DNA of 64,000 nt from positions 1,400,501 to 1,464,500 of the forward strand of contig CAJZBQ010000053.1 of assembly GCA_914767885.1 (NCBI GenBank). Reading direction: 5' to 3'. The notes beneath the pieces were generated by a model. That model was given only the letters and a program-made list of their open reading frames with translations. It ran no database searches and had not been told where the DNA came from. Below, one piece after another: positions 43,278 to 54,435 of the stretch. Position 1 is the stretch's first letter. Each line of letters opens with the position of its first letter. Source of the stretch: Blepharisma stoltei (lineage: Eukaryota > Ciliophora > Heterotrichea > Heterotrichida > Blepharismidae). The translations under genes and the position numbers were made by a program.

Positions 43278-43718
43278 TAAATAATTTTGTGTATAACTTA
43301 TTAATGATAGTATAATACTTAGCTTGAAAAAAGTAAATTATTTAAAATTGTTAAATAAAACCTTATTCAATTGCTTTTGCTTTTAGTTAAGGTAAAAATT
43401 TTTGACGAGAAAAATAAAATTAGTTATATCGTTGCTATAAATTGCAATGAATAATCTTCTTGGGTGGGCTTTCATAATTTATTTGCAACTTCTAGTTCTC
43501 ATACCATTTATAGAGACCATTTTTTCGTCGCTTTTATTTAGCATAACTTATAAAAATTTTATATCAAAAGTATTTTTAATTTTTATTTAAAAAGGAATAT
43601 GAAACATTTAAATAAATGCACCAAACATCTTAAATTACATTCCAAAGCGTGGCAATCATTAATGCAATAAATAAAAATATTAAAGCAATTGGTATTAAAG
43701 GCATAGATTTAGTCCTTA
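43278..43718. other. Intergenic, no gene seen
   Basis: AT-rich spacer between convergent genes; no coding sequence or inverted repeat recognised. Confidence 0.4.
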
Positions 43719-45755
43719 TTATATGAGGAGTAAGAAAACCTTGGCATCGTTAAGAGAGCTCATGATAAAGCAAAAATTGGTGTTGTCAGCTAAAAAAAAC
43801 TTGACAAGACTCTTTATTTTTTTTGAAATTTTTATCTTTATGACTTTTTCAAAAGAAATTTCTTTGGTTATTTTTGGGGTATCAAATAAATCATCATACT
43901 CGTTAGTTTCAAACACAAAGGTGTTTTCATTTATAGATAAATTACTTTTATTTTCAAACAAGCTAAAATCTTCAGAATCAAAAAGTGTGCACTGGAAGCT
44001 TCTAACTTCACCATTATTATTTGAATCCAACAAGAAATCTTTCATCGAGAATACTTGCTTAACTTTATCCATCACTTTTCTTCTTATTATTCTTAATGGG
44101 CTGCTATCATTTCGACAAATTTTGCATGAACCTGCATCATGACTTTCAATTTCAAGGCCTTTTTCTATAGCTAGATTATGGCATTTCAAGAATCCGCCAT
44201 CCACTAAGCTTGGATGCAGGCCCAAGATCGTATAATTTTAATAGTTTTCATTTCATCGAAGAAAATTTGGTTAAATTGATACCATTTGGCCTAAATTTAA
44301 CGCAAATGTTTCACTATCGAAAATGTTTATAGCAAATTTTCGCCTAAGAAATATTGCACTACCAAAAGGTAATTTGGCATGGGGCGACTAAGCTTATATA
44401 TGAAAATCCTTTCATTAAAAACGCTTGTAGTAAATTTTCTGTCATGTTTTGAACGATATCTTGCTCTTCATCTAAATTTGCTTCTTGTAGGTCAAAACTT
44501 GAAGCTTTAAATTCTTTACTTCCTAATAAGCAAATATGAACAAGCCCTCTCATCTCAATGAACTGATCAGGAAAATCCATCATTACTTCGGTATTTTCAT
44601 AAGCTTCAGGATCTAAAAGCATCGAATTAGGGAAAACTCCTTGATTATGCTCTTTTTCGGTTCTGATATCAATTACAATCAGCGTTAATGGAGCTCTTTT
44701 TCGGCATCAATCACAAACTTTTCCTTCACATTCACAAAACTTTGCTTCAGGATATGCTCGGATTAGGATTTCTTCAGGCATTACAGATAAACAAAATTGC
44801 TTGTTCAGGAGTTCGATATTAGATTCCACAATGTCTAAGTCAAATATATGGTAATTTTGCAATTTCTTGTTTATTGAAAATGGAGTATTTGATTTTATTG
44901 ATTTAGCAAGGGCAATAATATCAGTTATGTCATTAATATTGTCTAAAGAAATCTGAGAAATTGTTTGAGGAACCATTGAATTTTGCTTAATTGCCCTGAT
45001 TATAATAGATTTCATTCTACAAACAATTTTTTAAATAATGGCCACTTTTATCTAAGAATAGATAATGGGTTTTTTGAATATTTTAATTATTAAAAAATTC
45101 AGGGAGAATTAGACAGCAAAAGACTTTTAAAATGTTCTAAAAATCCCAATCCAATATAAACTAAATGTAAGGGGTCATCTGCTTCTAGCAATTCTTCCCA
45201 TAATAAAAAAAGAGCCTTCAAGCTTATTATTTTACTTGAAAACGCCGTCAAAAATCAAGAAGTTGCAAAGAGTTCTGGTGAAAATCCGTTTGTTTGAAAA
45301 AATACACTAAGCCGTGGCTCATGGTACCTCAACAATAATCTGAAAATCGCAAAAAGATTTTGAAGAGGCCTAAAAGTCTATATTAACTTTACTGGGTCAT
45401 GGAAAACATTCGGTAAAATTTTTCGCATAAATCCTTTGAAAAAGTTATAGACGATAGTCAAAGACATCCCTTGCCTCGTCATCATGATAAAAGGAGCCAG
45501 CACTTCATTCATTCCTTGCTTGTAATGTATGCTTTCTTCGTTGCAATAATACGTCAATAATAGCTCAAGTTTCTCTTTTTCTTCTCCTGTCAGCTCTGAG
45601 GAACGAGTTCTATCAACATCGTTTTTCAGAACCCTTTGGTTTGAGATTTCTACTTTTGTAAAATCATATTTGTGAGTATTTTGCAGACTAAGAAGTTTCT
45701 ATATGTTGCTTACTTCCCAAGCTTCGATCTTGAAATCCATTTGGCATCCCGACAT
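43719..45755 (-). CDS. TBC1D23: TBC1D23-like Rab-GAP-domain protein with rhodanese domain; two introns and two IESs
   Basis: Exons 45755-45714, 45698-45393, 45377-45112, 44989-44391 and 44206-43719 sum to 1701 nt (566 aa). The TBC domain has NDVDRT (Arg-finger region) and YKQGMNEVLAPF (Gln-finger region). A zinc-type CECEGKVCDWC cluster precedes a rhodanese-like domain (LIVIDIRTEKEHNQGVFPNSMLL...SYISLVDGGFLKCHNLA), and a C-terminal domain ends KISKKIKSLVKFFLADNTNFCFIMSSLNDAKVFLLLI. This order matches TBC1D23, a golgin-linked trafficking adaptor. Here both catalytic fingers appear present, whereas I recall the animal protein as lacking them. The junctions LLLS-KQNSMVPQ and SYISLV-DGGF appear only after IES removal. 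Confidence 0.9.
44207..44390. mobile_element. 184-bp IES in the rhodanese domain
   Basis: TA at 44205-44206 and 44389-44390, each inside the word AGCTTAGT on the gene strand. No clear TIR. The current frame stops at TAG 44359; excision restores the rhodanese motif F-S-Y-I-S-L-V-D-G-G-F. Confidence 0.85.
44990..45111. mobile_element. 122-bp IES between TBC and zinc/rhodanese parts
   Basis: TA at 44988-44989 and 45110-45111. Short inverted ends: on the gene strand TAATTCTCCCTGA and, from the other end, TAATTGCCCTGA. Carries stops in the host frame (TAA); excision joins HFKSLLLS to KQNSMVPQTISQIS. Confidence 0.87.
45378..45392 (-). other. 15-nt intron
   Basis: GTAAAGTTAATATAG on the minus strand; splicing gives FHDP-TFRPLQNLF within the TBC domain. 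Confidence 0.9.
45699..45713 (-). other. 15-nt intron
   Basis: GTAAGCAACATATAG on the minus strand; splicing gives EAWE-KLLSLQNTHKYDF near the N-terminus. Confidence 0.88.
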
Positions 45756-45975
45756 CAATTTAATACAGAAATGGATGGAAAAAAGACTTTAGGCAATAAA
45801 AACTGAAAATATCAATGTTTCTTTGTTGGAAATTGCTGATAGGATTTTTAATTTATATATCGCCATCAATACAAATAATTAGTTAATAGAAAATATGATA
45901 TTAAAATAAACTCTTATTAAATTCAAACCTTAGCTTACTTCACTTAAGATTTAAGCGCTTTGCATCTACTAAAGG

Positions 45976-46284
45976 CTAGGTTATCAGAGCTTTCACCATT
46001 TTGCAGTACCAACTGATTTGCTTCTCTAGGCACACTTGGAAAATAATGCTACAAACTTCTAAGATCATGATGAGCTCTTTCTGCTTTCTTGGCAGTATGT
46101 GATAAATCAAGCGGATTCCGTCTAATGAAGTAATAGGCAGGCGAAGCCCTCCAATTAGCTTATAAGTATCTGTTTGAACCGAATTCCTATGTAAAATAAA
46201 TCCTAATAAAAAAAACCTGCAAAACAATTTTGACGATCTGCAGATCCATAGCTTAAAGAGATGATTCTTATCAAATTCAACCAA
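45976..46284 (-). other. ORF of uncertain status between two genes
   Basis: 102-codon open frame with no ATG at its start and only internal ATGs. It looks partly coding (YKLIGGLRLPITSLDGIRLIYHILPRKQKELIMILEVCSIIFQVC), so it may be the exon of a gene broken by an unseen IES. It starts 9 bp after the dynein gene stop, on the same strand, in a different frame. Confidence 0.35.
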
Positions 46285-46293
46285 TTAAATAGC

Positions 46294-49255
46294 TTATTCT
46301 GCTTGCTCTTCCATCTCTTCTTCATCTTCGTCTCCTGCAATTCCATCCTTTCCAGCTCTCCCAGCAGGATATACTGCTTTTTCCAGCTTCTTTTTCTGTT
46401 CTTCTTTTGTCATCAGCGGCCTCTCCGGATACTTCAGCCTCAGCACATCTACAACCCCAGCTGCATTTCCTGACACTAGAACTGGGAATTCTTTGCAAAA
46501 TCTCACCATAGTCCTTGGTGAGTCCCTGTTCTCTGGTTTTCTTGTAACAATAGGCTTTGTATTACTGTCAGATAGATCCCACAGTTCAATTCTTCCATCA
46601 TCAGCAACAGAGCTAAAAATAGTTGAATCATGAGGCGACCACTCAATATCGTTAACTGCATCCCTTAAATCTTGTGCTTGGCAAGTCATGATTGAGTTTT
46701 CTTCTCTTCTCCAGTCCCATATTTGAACTGTCCAGTCAGCTGAACAGGTAAGCATAATATTTGACCAAAACGGATTGCAGCGGACTTTGTAAACTGGTCC
46801 TGCATGGCCCCAATAAGTATCAAGCTCATCATTGTAGCTTAGACTGCATTTGTGGATGGTCCCTTCTTCAGTAGATGCTAAATATAGCAAGTTTTGATCT
46901 CTTGGGAAGTCTAATGAAAATCCAACCGCATTTCTGAACACTGCAGCTTCTTTGTCATCTTTTTGGTTTGGGTTTGTAGGCTTTTTAAGGTTGAGGAGAT
47001 CTCGGCATTCTAAGCCTTTTTTGATGCTCCATTCAGTGATTCTTCCATCTGAAGAAATGGAGATCAGATTTTCACCTTTTTCGCTGCCTTGATCATGCCA
47101 CCTAACTTCCCAGACAGTGTCAATGTGCTTTTCAAGCATTTGGCTTGATTCTGCGACTGGTTTGTTGTCTTTTTTCCTTACATCATAGATCGCTACAACA
47201 CCATCATAGCTTCCAGTAGCTATCAAGCTAGGGTTATTTTTAGAAAAATGGCAAGAAATCAGTCCTGTGGGTGCTTCAATAATTCTTTCAGGGAATTTCG
47301 GACTTTTTAGTGTCCAAAATAGCAATTTCCCAGGTTTTCTTGAATAAGGATCATGCTCTCCATATGAAACTGCGAGAAGATCAGGATTCAAAGTATTTCA
47401 ATCAGCGCAGCTAACAAGCCTATTTTCCACTTCGCTGCATTGGAACTTAAAGAGGTCAATCATCTTGGTAGCTCCTTCATCCTCATCCTCCTTTTCTTCT
47501 TCTTTTTTCTCTTCTTTCTTTTCCACCATATCTTTCAGCCTTCTTATTTTCGATTTCCCTTTATCATCTTGTTTTTCTTCTTCAACAACTTTAGTAAACT
47601 CCACCTTGGGGTAATTTCTATATAAAATTTGTTGCTCTAGGTATCTATTTTGGGTTAAAATTCTTTCTACAATGTTAAATTTGGCGAGAAGACTGTCTGG
47701 AAGTATGATGTCTTCTGGAGGTCGGAATGGAGTAGGCTCATTTTCATGGGCTGCTGATGTTTGAGAACGCTTGGACTGCTCTACAGAGGAGCTGGATAGG
47801 ACACTTCTGCTTGACTGATCCACTCTTCTAGACTCTCTTGCAGCTTTACTGGTTGTGCCTGTATCTTTTAGCTGGTTGCTTGGCTGGGTTTGTGAAATAC
47901 TTAAGCTGTAAGTTTCTGTAAGTGAGCTTTCTGGGTCTAATAAAGTCCCACGATGCTTGAGCTGATCATTTAGGCTTGAATTCACTTCAATTGAAAACAC
48001 CTTTGCCACCTGCTCATGTGCAGGCTGGATTTCTTCCAAAAAGGCGTCATGAAGCATCCATTCAGTCACTTCACAGTCGAATTCGTGCCTCTTTATAGTT
48101 TCAGTGACGACTTCTTTTACTTTTGGCATCAAATTTGTCGTCTGCGCTGGCCTCATCTGGAAATTATCACTCGCAATTTTTTCCTTCAGCAGCAATTTAT
48201 ACTTTTCATTATCAGCATCTGAAAGTTCTTTAGTTTCTGATTTAGCGCTCACAGCAATGCTTGGCAAATAAAAAAGAGTGAAGGTTTCAGTCTCATTCAA
48301 ATTGATGTCCACAAGTTTGTCTAAATCTTCTTCTTTCAAGCCTTTATCTTCAGTTTTAGTTTCTTCAGCAGCTTTTACATCTCTGCCAGTTTCATCAGAG
48401 ACTTCAGAGAAAACTTCACTTTGGTCAGCTGATCGTAATAAGGAGCTTCCTCCTATTTCTGAGTATTTATTTCATAAAATTAATATATATCATCGGAATG
48501 AGTAATCTAAGATAACTATTCATCCTCATGTAATTTTTTTATTATGGGGTTCAGTTTTATCTGGTACCATTAGCCAGCAATACCAAAAAGGTGTACCACA
48601 TAGGGTGGGAGGCTTTGGTCCTTGGCATAGGCTTTGCTTCTCAGCTATACCAATGAGGGATACCCTTAGAAGATCATGAGCAGGAATCAAGCCCAGAGCG
48701 AGACAATAAGTCCTTCGAGTTTAAGCATCTGAAAGGTGGCACGAGCGTTTATGATGATTTCACCTGCATATAAAAATGGCAACGAGGAAAAATGCCCATA
48801 ATGTAAAGGTCGGGCTTGTACAGCTATGCAAAACACCTGTAAATCAAACGGCAAACTCAACACTAAATAACTAAGTAAGAGTATTTTATTTCGCTTCGAG
48901 ACTGAGATGCTGAAGCTTCTGATTCTTTGCGCTCTGATGAAGATGCTTTTAATGATCCAGTTTGTTCTCCGTCTTTCTTCTCACCTTTTTCTTCTTCAGC
49001 TAGGATGATAAGGGGCATAGGTGTGACGTCGACTTCAATGCCTTTGATTGTTATGATTTCGCGCTCGTCAGTTAAGTTTGTTGTGGTTGTGCTGAATTTG
49101 CCCTTGGTTCGGTTTATTTTGCCGTGGTGGGATGAAACTTTGCCAGTGACTCCTAAGTTGCGAATAGTGGGCCCAGCTTTCGGAAGCTTGCGGACACTTT
49201 CTCTGGGAAGGTTTTTGGTGCTGCTATCAATTTTGGCTCGCGACTCTGATTGCAT
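46294..49255 (-). CDS. DNAI4: Axonemal dynein intermediate chain, DNAI4/WDR78 (IC138)-like, with an exonic insertion
   Basis: Segments 49255-48879 and 48460-46294 join to 2544 nt (847 aa). The N-terminal part holds the DNAI4 signature NLNETETFTLFYLPSIAVS...ETKELSDADNEKYKLLLKEKIASDNFQMRPAQTTN. The C-terminal half is a WD40 propeller (ADWNTLNPDLLAVSYGEHD, LISCHFSKNNPSLIATGSYDG, HIDTVWEVRWHDQG, HAGPVYKVRCNPFWSNIMLTCSADWTVQIWDW, DAVNDIEWSPHDSTIFSSVADDGRIELWDL). It is a subunit of the inner-arm I1/f dynein that regulates ciliary waveform. Trp in SCADW is TGA. The insertion sits in the low-complexity N-terminal region, so disruption would otherwise separate the first ~125 residues. Confidence 0.9.
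48461..48878 (-). mobile_element. ~418-bp retroelement-like insertion in the dynein gene
   Basis: Target copies GAGTATTTATTTC (48461-48473) and GAGTATTTTATTTC (48879-48892) differ by one base in an A/T run. The AT-rich end (ATAAAATTAATATATATC) borders 48474, marking a 3' tail in minus orientation. The body is GC-richer and shares CCCAGAGCGAGA with the 11361-12272 element. Keeping only the 48879-48892 copy gives S-E-I-K-Y-S-E-I-G-G in frame. Confidence 0.68.
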
Positions 49256-49818
49256 TTTATAAAATAATTAAATGATAGGTAAAAGTTCAAAATAAGTAAT
49301 AAAGAAATCAAAAAATTATTGCTTATACAGTTTCAATGAAAATAATACTATAACGCTTGTGGAGGTAGAAAGAAGCTTATTGAGTAGTTATTATGAAGTA
49401 ATCAAGGGCTGCAGCTTTTAAAAGGCCTTATAGAAGGAAAACATTTATTAAAGTATTTTCGAGCTAGCCGCGCAGTGCTTTATATATAATTATATATTTG
49501 AAAGATATTTAAATCTCAGATAAGGAGCATAATGGATATTCTTACTTTAATTAATTTCAATTAATTCAGTGCAGTCGTCTAATATCCCTAGGAATTATTG
49601 CATATTTCTTTGAAATGATTTTTTATTTAAGATAAACTCTTTCTTAATTTTTATCATTCGTTTATAACCTAAAAAATAAATATATTCTTTCACAATGCCC
49701 ATTTTGATTCCAAGGAGAATTTTTAATAATTTTATCATAAAAATGATTTATCCATTTTATTAGTAAATATTCCATATCTAAAAGGCCAAGAATTCTTTTA
49801 ATTATATTTTTAATAAAG
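49256..49818. other. Divergent intergenic region, no gene seen
   Basis: AT-rich; should contain promoters of the dynein intermediate chain and TLC genes. No inverted repeat or coding sequence recognised. Confidence 0.4.
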
Positions 49819-50694
49819 ATGCTTCTGGATTATTTAGTTCCTGTTTTAGTGTCTATGCTTTTTTATTGCGGCGTGAACATTGTCCTTCACTATGTGGTAA
49901 TTCCGCCAGCAAAGCTCTCAGAAAGAGAAAAGAAAGACTATTTCGGAGAGCATATATCTCTTATTCACTCTGTTTTTGCTGCAACCTTAGCCTTCACTGT
50001 TTATTATAAAGAAGGCGGTATAAATTATGATACACCAATCACAATGGCTCATATATTTGTAATTGGACACTCAATGGGATACTTCACATATGATGCTATA
50101 TATGCTGAACTCTTTGGTCTTCATGATTGGGCCATGAGGTTTCACCATATATTTGTAATTTTAGGTGGATTTCCTGTATATTTTTCAAGCAACGGCGGCA
50201 GCCTTGGGATAAGTAATTTAAAATTAGCTTGCTGTTTTTTGACTGAAATTTCAAATCCCGCCATGCAATTAAGACTCATTCTTAAAAGCCAAGGCAAAAC
50301 GGACACTTTACTATTTAAGGTATCTCAATTTTTATTTGCATCAATATTTTTATTCAATAGGTAATATTAACATAGAGGAGTATTTGGTACATTTATAAAT
50401 TACAACAGCTGACAATACGATTTAAATTTTATGATTTCTATAAGTATTTCCATGCTCTATGGGCTCAGTTGCTTTTGGAATTATGTGATTATCTTAATGC
50501 TGCTTAAAGAACTCAAAGGAAAAGGTGTAACATTAAAGGAAAAATTTATAATCAAATTTATCCATTTTTTGAAAAAATATCAAAAGGCGATAATCGCAGC
50601 TATCTTTATTTGGGCAACTTTTATGCCCCATGTCTTTAAGTATATGGGATGCACCAAACATCATATAAAGATTAGAAATTTCACAATAATTTAA
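49819..50694 (+). CDS. TLC-domain multi-pass membrane protein
   Basis: Exons 49819-50360 and 50376-50694 (861 nt, 286 aa). About six hydrophobic segments; conserved TLC features include SLIHSVFAATLAFTVYY, FVIGHSMGYFTYDAIYA, the HDWAMRFHHIFVILGG histidine motif and FLTEISNPAMQLRLIL. This is closer to TMEM56/TLCD4-type proteins than to ceramide synthases. Probably ER or plasma-membrane lipid-related; substrate unknown. TGA codes Trp in NSWQYD. Confidence 0.88.
50361..50375 (+). other. 15-nt intron
   Basis: GTAATATTAACATAG; splicing restores FLFNRGVFGTFINYN. Confidence 0.93.
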
Positions 50695-50703
50695 TATTTT
50701 ACA

Positions 50704-51510
50704 TTAAAATTTTACAATTCCTTGATCCCCAGCAAGTAGGTATTTAACTTGCTTCGAAAGCCCATTTCTCGAGAGGTCAAGCTCAGTCAAATTTATATTT
50801 GACTTTACTGATCTCAGAAGGACTTTTATACTTTTAAAATCAAGCGAGTTCTCAGCTAAGCTGAGTCTTTTAAGAGTCTTAATATTGCATATTGTTTGGG
50901 ATAAAACGGTTAGACCTTTTATGGATATATTATTTCCACTTAGTCTTAAGTCTTCTAGGCACCTTAAATATGATAATCCTTTGCATAGCGCAACAACTGC
51001 GTCATCTCCAAAATGGTTGTTGCTCAAATTAAGAACTTTTAAAGATTTCATCACTGTAAAAAGTTTATTCATATACTTAATCCCCTCAGTACAAATTGAA
51101 TTGCCTTGGAGTTCCAAAACCTGCATCATCGGCATTGATTCTAAAGATGAGTAAAGCCGTTTGACATCTCTTGATGCAATTTGGGTGTTATTTAGTTTAA
51201 TTTCACGCAAATTCAGAAAATTTTGCAAGACAAGCTGCAAATGATAAATATCTCTGATACCTAGACTCTGAAAGCTGAGGTCGACCGAAGTGACTTCCAA
51301 CTCTTCTTTAGCAAAAACAGCCTCAAAAAGGACTTTTAGCCTCCCATTCATCGAAGTCTCATTTGCATAGTAAGCAAGAAGAAGTTTCCGGTTTGGAATG
51401 AAGGCTGATGTCTCAATTGATCGTTCTTGCGTAACACAAAGCGTCTCCAGTTTGGCTGGAGACTCAAATTTAGATAAAAAGGGTGGAGATCTTGTTGGAA
51501 AACAACCCAT
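50704..51510 (-). CDS. Leucine-rich-repeat protein (RNH1/NLRC-type repeats)
   Basis: 268 aa, single exon. After a 70-residue N-terminal region there are about six ~28-residue LRRs of the ribonuclease-inhibitor type (LREIKLNNTQIASRDVKRLYSSL, MQVLELQGNSICTEGIKYMNKL, LKVLNLSNNHFGDDAVVALCKGL, LEDLRLSGNNISIKGLTVL...). MGCFPTRS at the start could be N-myristoylated at Gly2 with Cys3 palmitoylation. Convergent with the TLC gene, 9 bp apart. Partner unknown. Confidence 0.85.
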   Translation of the reverse strand: MGCFPTRSPPFLSKFESPAKLETLCVTQERSIETSAFIPNRKLLLAYYANETSMNGRLKVLFEAVFAKEELEVTSVDLSFQSLGIRDIYHLQLVLQNFLNLREIKLNNTQIASRDVKRLYSSLESMPMMQVLELQGNSICTEGIKYMNKLFTVMKSLKVLNLSNNHFGDDAVVALCKGLSYLRCLEDLRLSGNNISIKGLTVLSQTICNIKTLKRLSLAENSLDFKSIKVLLRSVKSNINLTELDLSRNGLSKQVKYLLAGDQGIVKF

Positions 51511-51840
51511 TGCGATGTTTAGTTAATATTACTGTATCAGAATTACGATGGATTCAATATGAAAGTCATAATATTTAGGCAGTAAAATATAAATATCACT
51601 GGCAAGGGTTTATAATTAGGCCAGAAATTTAAATTTTTGAGATAATAGACATATTTAATAATTAAAAAATTAAAAATATTTTTAAAACATTTGAAACTGA
51701 TTTATTATTTTCATTCCTTGCATGAAGACAATTATTTAAATTCTATGTTATTCCTTTGATGGATGCTATAAATATTTAATCAAAATTAGATTAAAAAATT
51801 AACAGATAACTTGGATCAGTAACTATAACAATTATTTATG
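51511..51840. other. Intergenic, no gene seen
   Basis: 330 bp of AT-rich spacer upstream of the LRR gene and downstream of the FtsJ-type gene. Confidence 0.4.
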
Positions 51841-53824
51841 TTACTTTTTCTTTGTTTTCTTTCCTCTTCTAAGTAATTCCATTGGATCATTGAACTCTCT
51901 TTTAAGATCTGTATTAAAATGTTCAGATAAGTTCAATGATCTCTCTGGTGCTATTTCTTCAGGTTTTTTCCTAGCAAAGCTCTGCAATTTTTCATTATTT
52001 GTTTTCTTTTCCTTTATATGGACCATTCTTTTTATTTGATCAAAGTCAATTTCTTTATGCTCGACAATCCTTTGTGCTGGCTGATGAGGTCTTTTTGCTG
52101 GAACTTGCACATCCACAAATTCGTTTTCTTCTTCTTCTTCTTTCTGAATTTCTTTTAATCCTCACGAAATCAAGCACCTATCAGCAATATCTTTTTTGTT
52201 TATTTCTAAAGGCTTTTTGCTTTCAGTTGGGTTCAAGAAATCTAAAATTCTGGTTAATGACAAAATTTGGTACCTTGCAATGTTATCATTTTCCTTTTTA
52301 ATATAAGTTTGGAATTCAGCATTCTTCATGACAGAATCAAAGTCCGCAATATTTTCTAAATCTTTCCCTTGCTTAAGTAGAGTTTCAAGTGTAATGCAAA
52401 GCTCCTGAATTTTAGGAAGATCCCCATTACCTTTATACCCAAGTGCAACAATAGTTCTGGTATTTCCATGAGGAACTGTTGAAAATGGCTTAATCACTGA
52501 AATTTTTTCAAACAAAGTTGCCAAATATAAAACAAGCTCAATAGAACCGCGATGGAAAATGCTTGATGTTTGAATAACTAAATTCCCTCCTCTTGCCATA
52601 AGCTTTAATGTAGCAAGAATGTTATAGGCAATATAACTCTTCATATATTTTTCGTTTAATTCAAGGTCCCTCACCTTGCATTTTATATTGCTCACAATAA
52701 GCATTGCAGAAGGCTCACCCATCTGGCTAAGCAGCTCGTCTGAAAACTCAAGGATATTTTTCGCATCAATTTCATTACTTCTAAAGCTTTTTGAATCAAC
52801 GTCTTCTATCAAAAAACTGGCTTTAGGAAACAACGCATAGCCTTTAATCTCCCCAAAGCAGGATTGTTGAAAATTATGTCTAATGTACTCAGCATATCCT
52901 CCTGGATCTCCTAATGTCACAAAGTAATATGTAGGGATCAAATAGTTTTGCTGAATTAAATCTGGGTAAAGACTTGAAATATTGCTCATCCACACAGCTC
53001 CATAGTTTCTGAACTTCACATCACCCTTGACTAAACTGTAAGGGTTTGCATTAAGTTTTGCCTTTTTTACATCAGATTCTTCGAATTGAGCTAACTGTAC
53101 ATTTCGGGTGGAAATTGTTTCTCTTAACTTTTCCCCTTAAACTGGATCAAAAAATTCTAAAAGGGGTTAATTTTTTAAAATCTTTAAAAACATATAAATT
53201 GAGTGCAATACTTTGAGTTTATTTATTTTTATGAAGAAATAATTAAAAAAATATTCGATTTAGTTTGGAAACTGTTTCACTTTTTTTTCATTCAATTAGG
53301 TCAAACTAATTATAAAAATTAGTATTTTCATCTTTAATTTGTTTTTAAAAAAATATAAATTGAGCACAATACTTTAAATTTAATTTTATTTTTATGAATA
53401 ATTAAATAAAAAAATAATCGATTTAATGTGAAAAATGTTTAAGTAGCATACTACTTGAATTTTTTCTATTAAATTAGGTCAAAACTAAATTTAAAAAATT
53501 AGTACTTTATCTATAAAATTTTCCTATTGAAGAATAAATTTTGTTCTAATTTAAAGGGGAGCAGGATAAGTGCTTGGCAGAGAAAAAGTCCATAAATTTA
53601 GCACTTTGAGGAGCATCAATTGAAACTTCAGCACTGCTGAAGTTATATAGTAATTGCAAACTTTCTGAAGTGACTGTAAATAGAGTTGCTTGCTGGGAGC
53701 TTGGAAATGTGTATTTTACAGCTCTTGGCTTTGCGCCGCCTTCTTCTTTGAGGTCTGGGCAAGGAATATCACTTGCCACCGGAGTGCATTCAAAATCTTC
53801 TGTGTCAAAAAGATCGGGCTCCAT
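51841..53824 (-). CDS. FtsJ/cap-methyltransferase-like protein with degenerate catalytic site, interrupted by an IES
   Basis: Segments 53824-53569 and 53126-51841 join to 1542 nt (513 aa). The middle ~250 residues resemble Rossmann-fold 2'-O-methyltransferases of the CMTR/FtsJ group: GDPGGYAEYI (SAM motif), FLIEDVDS, then AMLIVSNIKCK, and ARGGNLVIQTSS. In active enzymes the third and fourth blocks contain Asp and Lys of the K-D-K-E tetrad; here I see Asn/Ser and Gln, so the protein may be a pseudo-enzyme. Acidic N-terminus (MEPDLFDTEDFECTP) and basic Lys-rich C-terminus (RRGKKTKKK). Reading TGA as Trp in LISWGLK. Excision gives SAKHL-RETISTRN. Confidence 0.75.
53127..53568. mobile_element. 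442-bp IES with AC-rich TIR
   Basis: TA at 53125-53126 and 53567-53568. On the lower side ACTTTTCCCCTTAAACTGGA, on the other side (complement) TCCTGCTCCCCTTTAAATTA, both followed by CAAAA/ACAAAA; a TIR of about 28 bp with mismatches. Interior has two tandem-like blocks (about 53150-53320 and 53330-53500) repeating ATATAAATTGAG and TAAAATCGATTTA-like words. It contains stops in the host frame and excision is exact. Confidence 0.85.
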
Positions 53825-54435
53825 ATCTAATTTATAGCCTACTCCCCACCCATTGATTTTGGAAAATTATTCTATTTATTATCAAGCAAAAATTATTTAA
53901 TATAATTTTTTAAAATAATATTAATAATCATCATGATTAAAATCCAATATTTCTATTAAATTTAAGATAGTATGCTTCTAAAACATAAATTTTATAGATT
54001 TTCATTTCAAAATATGTATAAAATTTGATTTTTAAAATCCAAATATTTTCTTTAATATGCTTTTTTTATATAATATTTTTTTAAAAATTGGCATCTCAAT
54101 AATTAAGAAGTTTTTTTTCTCATTAGCCAAGTAGGGAATTTATTAAAGTTGGAAGATTGAATTGATATTTTATAATTATAAATTCATTTGACTCTTTCTA
54201 GCTCATTGATGAAAACTAATGAGTTGATATTAAATCGCATTATTTTAAAGATTGGTTTAAGATTATATTTTAATATTTTAATGGCTTGATTATTAGAGAA
54301 AGTCTTCCATCTGCATTTTGATCGTATTCCTTTATTAATAGCTGGTATTCTTGCCCTGCGCAGTAAAGTCTGTATCGTTCTAAAAAATTTAAAATATCAA
54401 TTAGTGATAATGTGCACAGGCCTAGTCTATCTATA

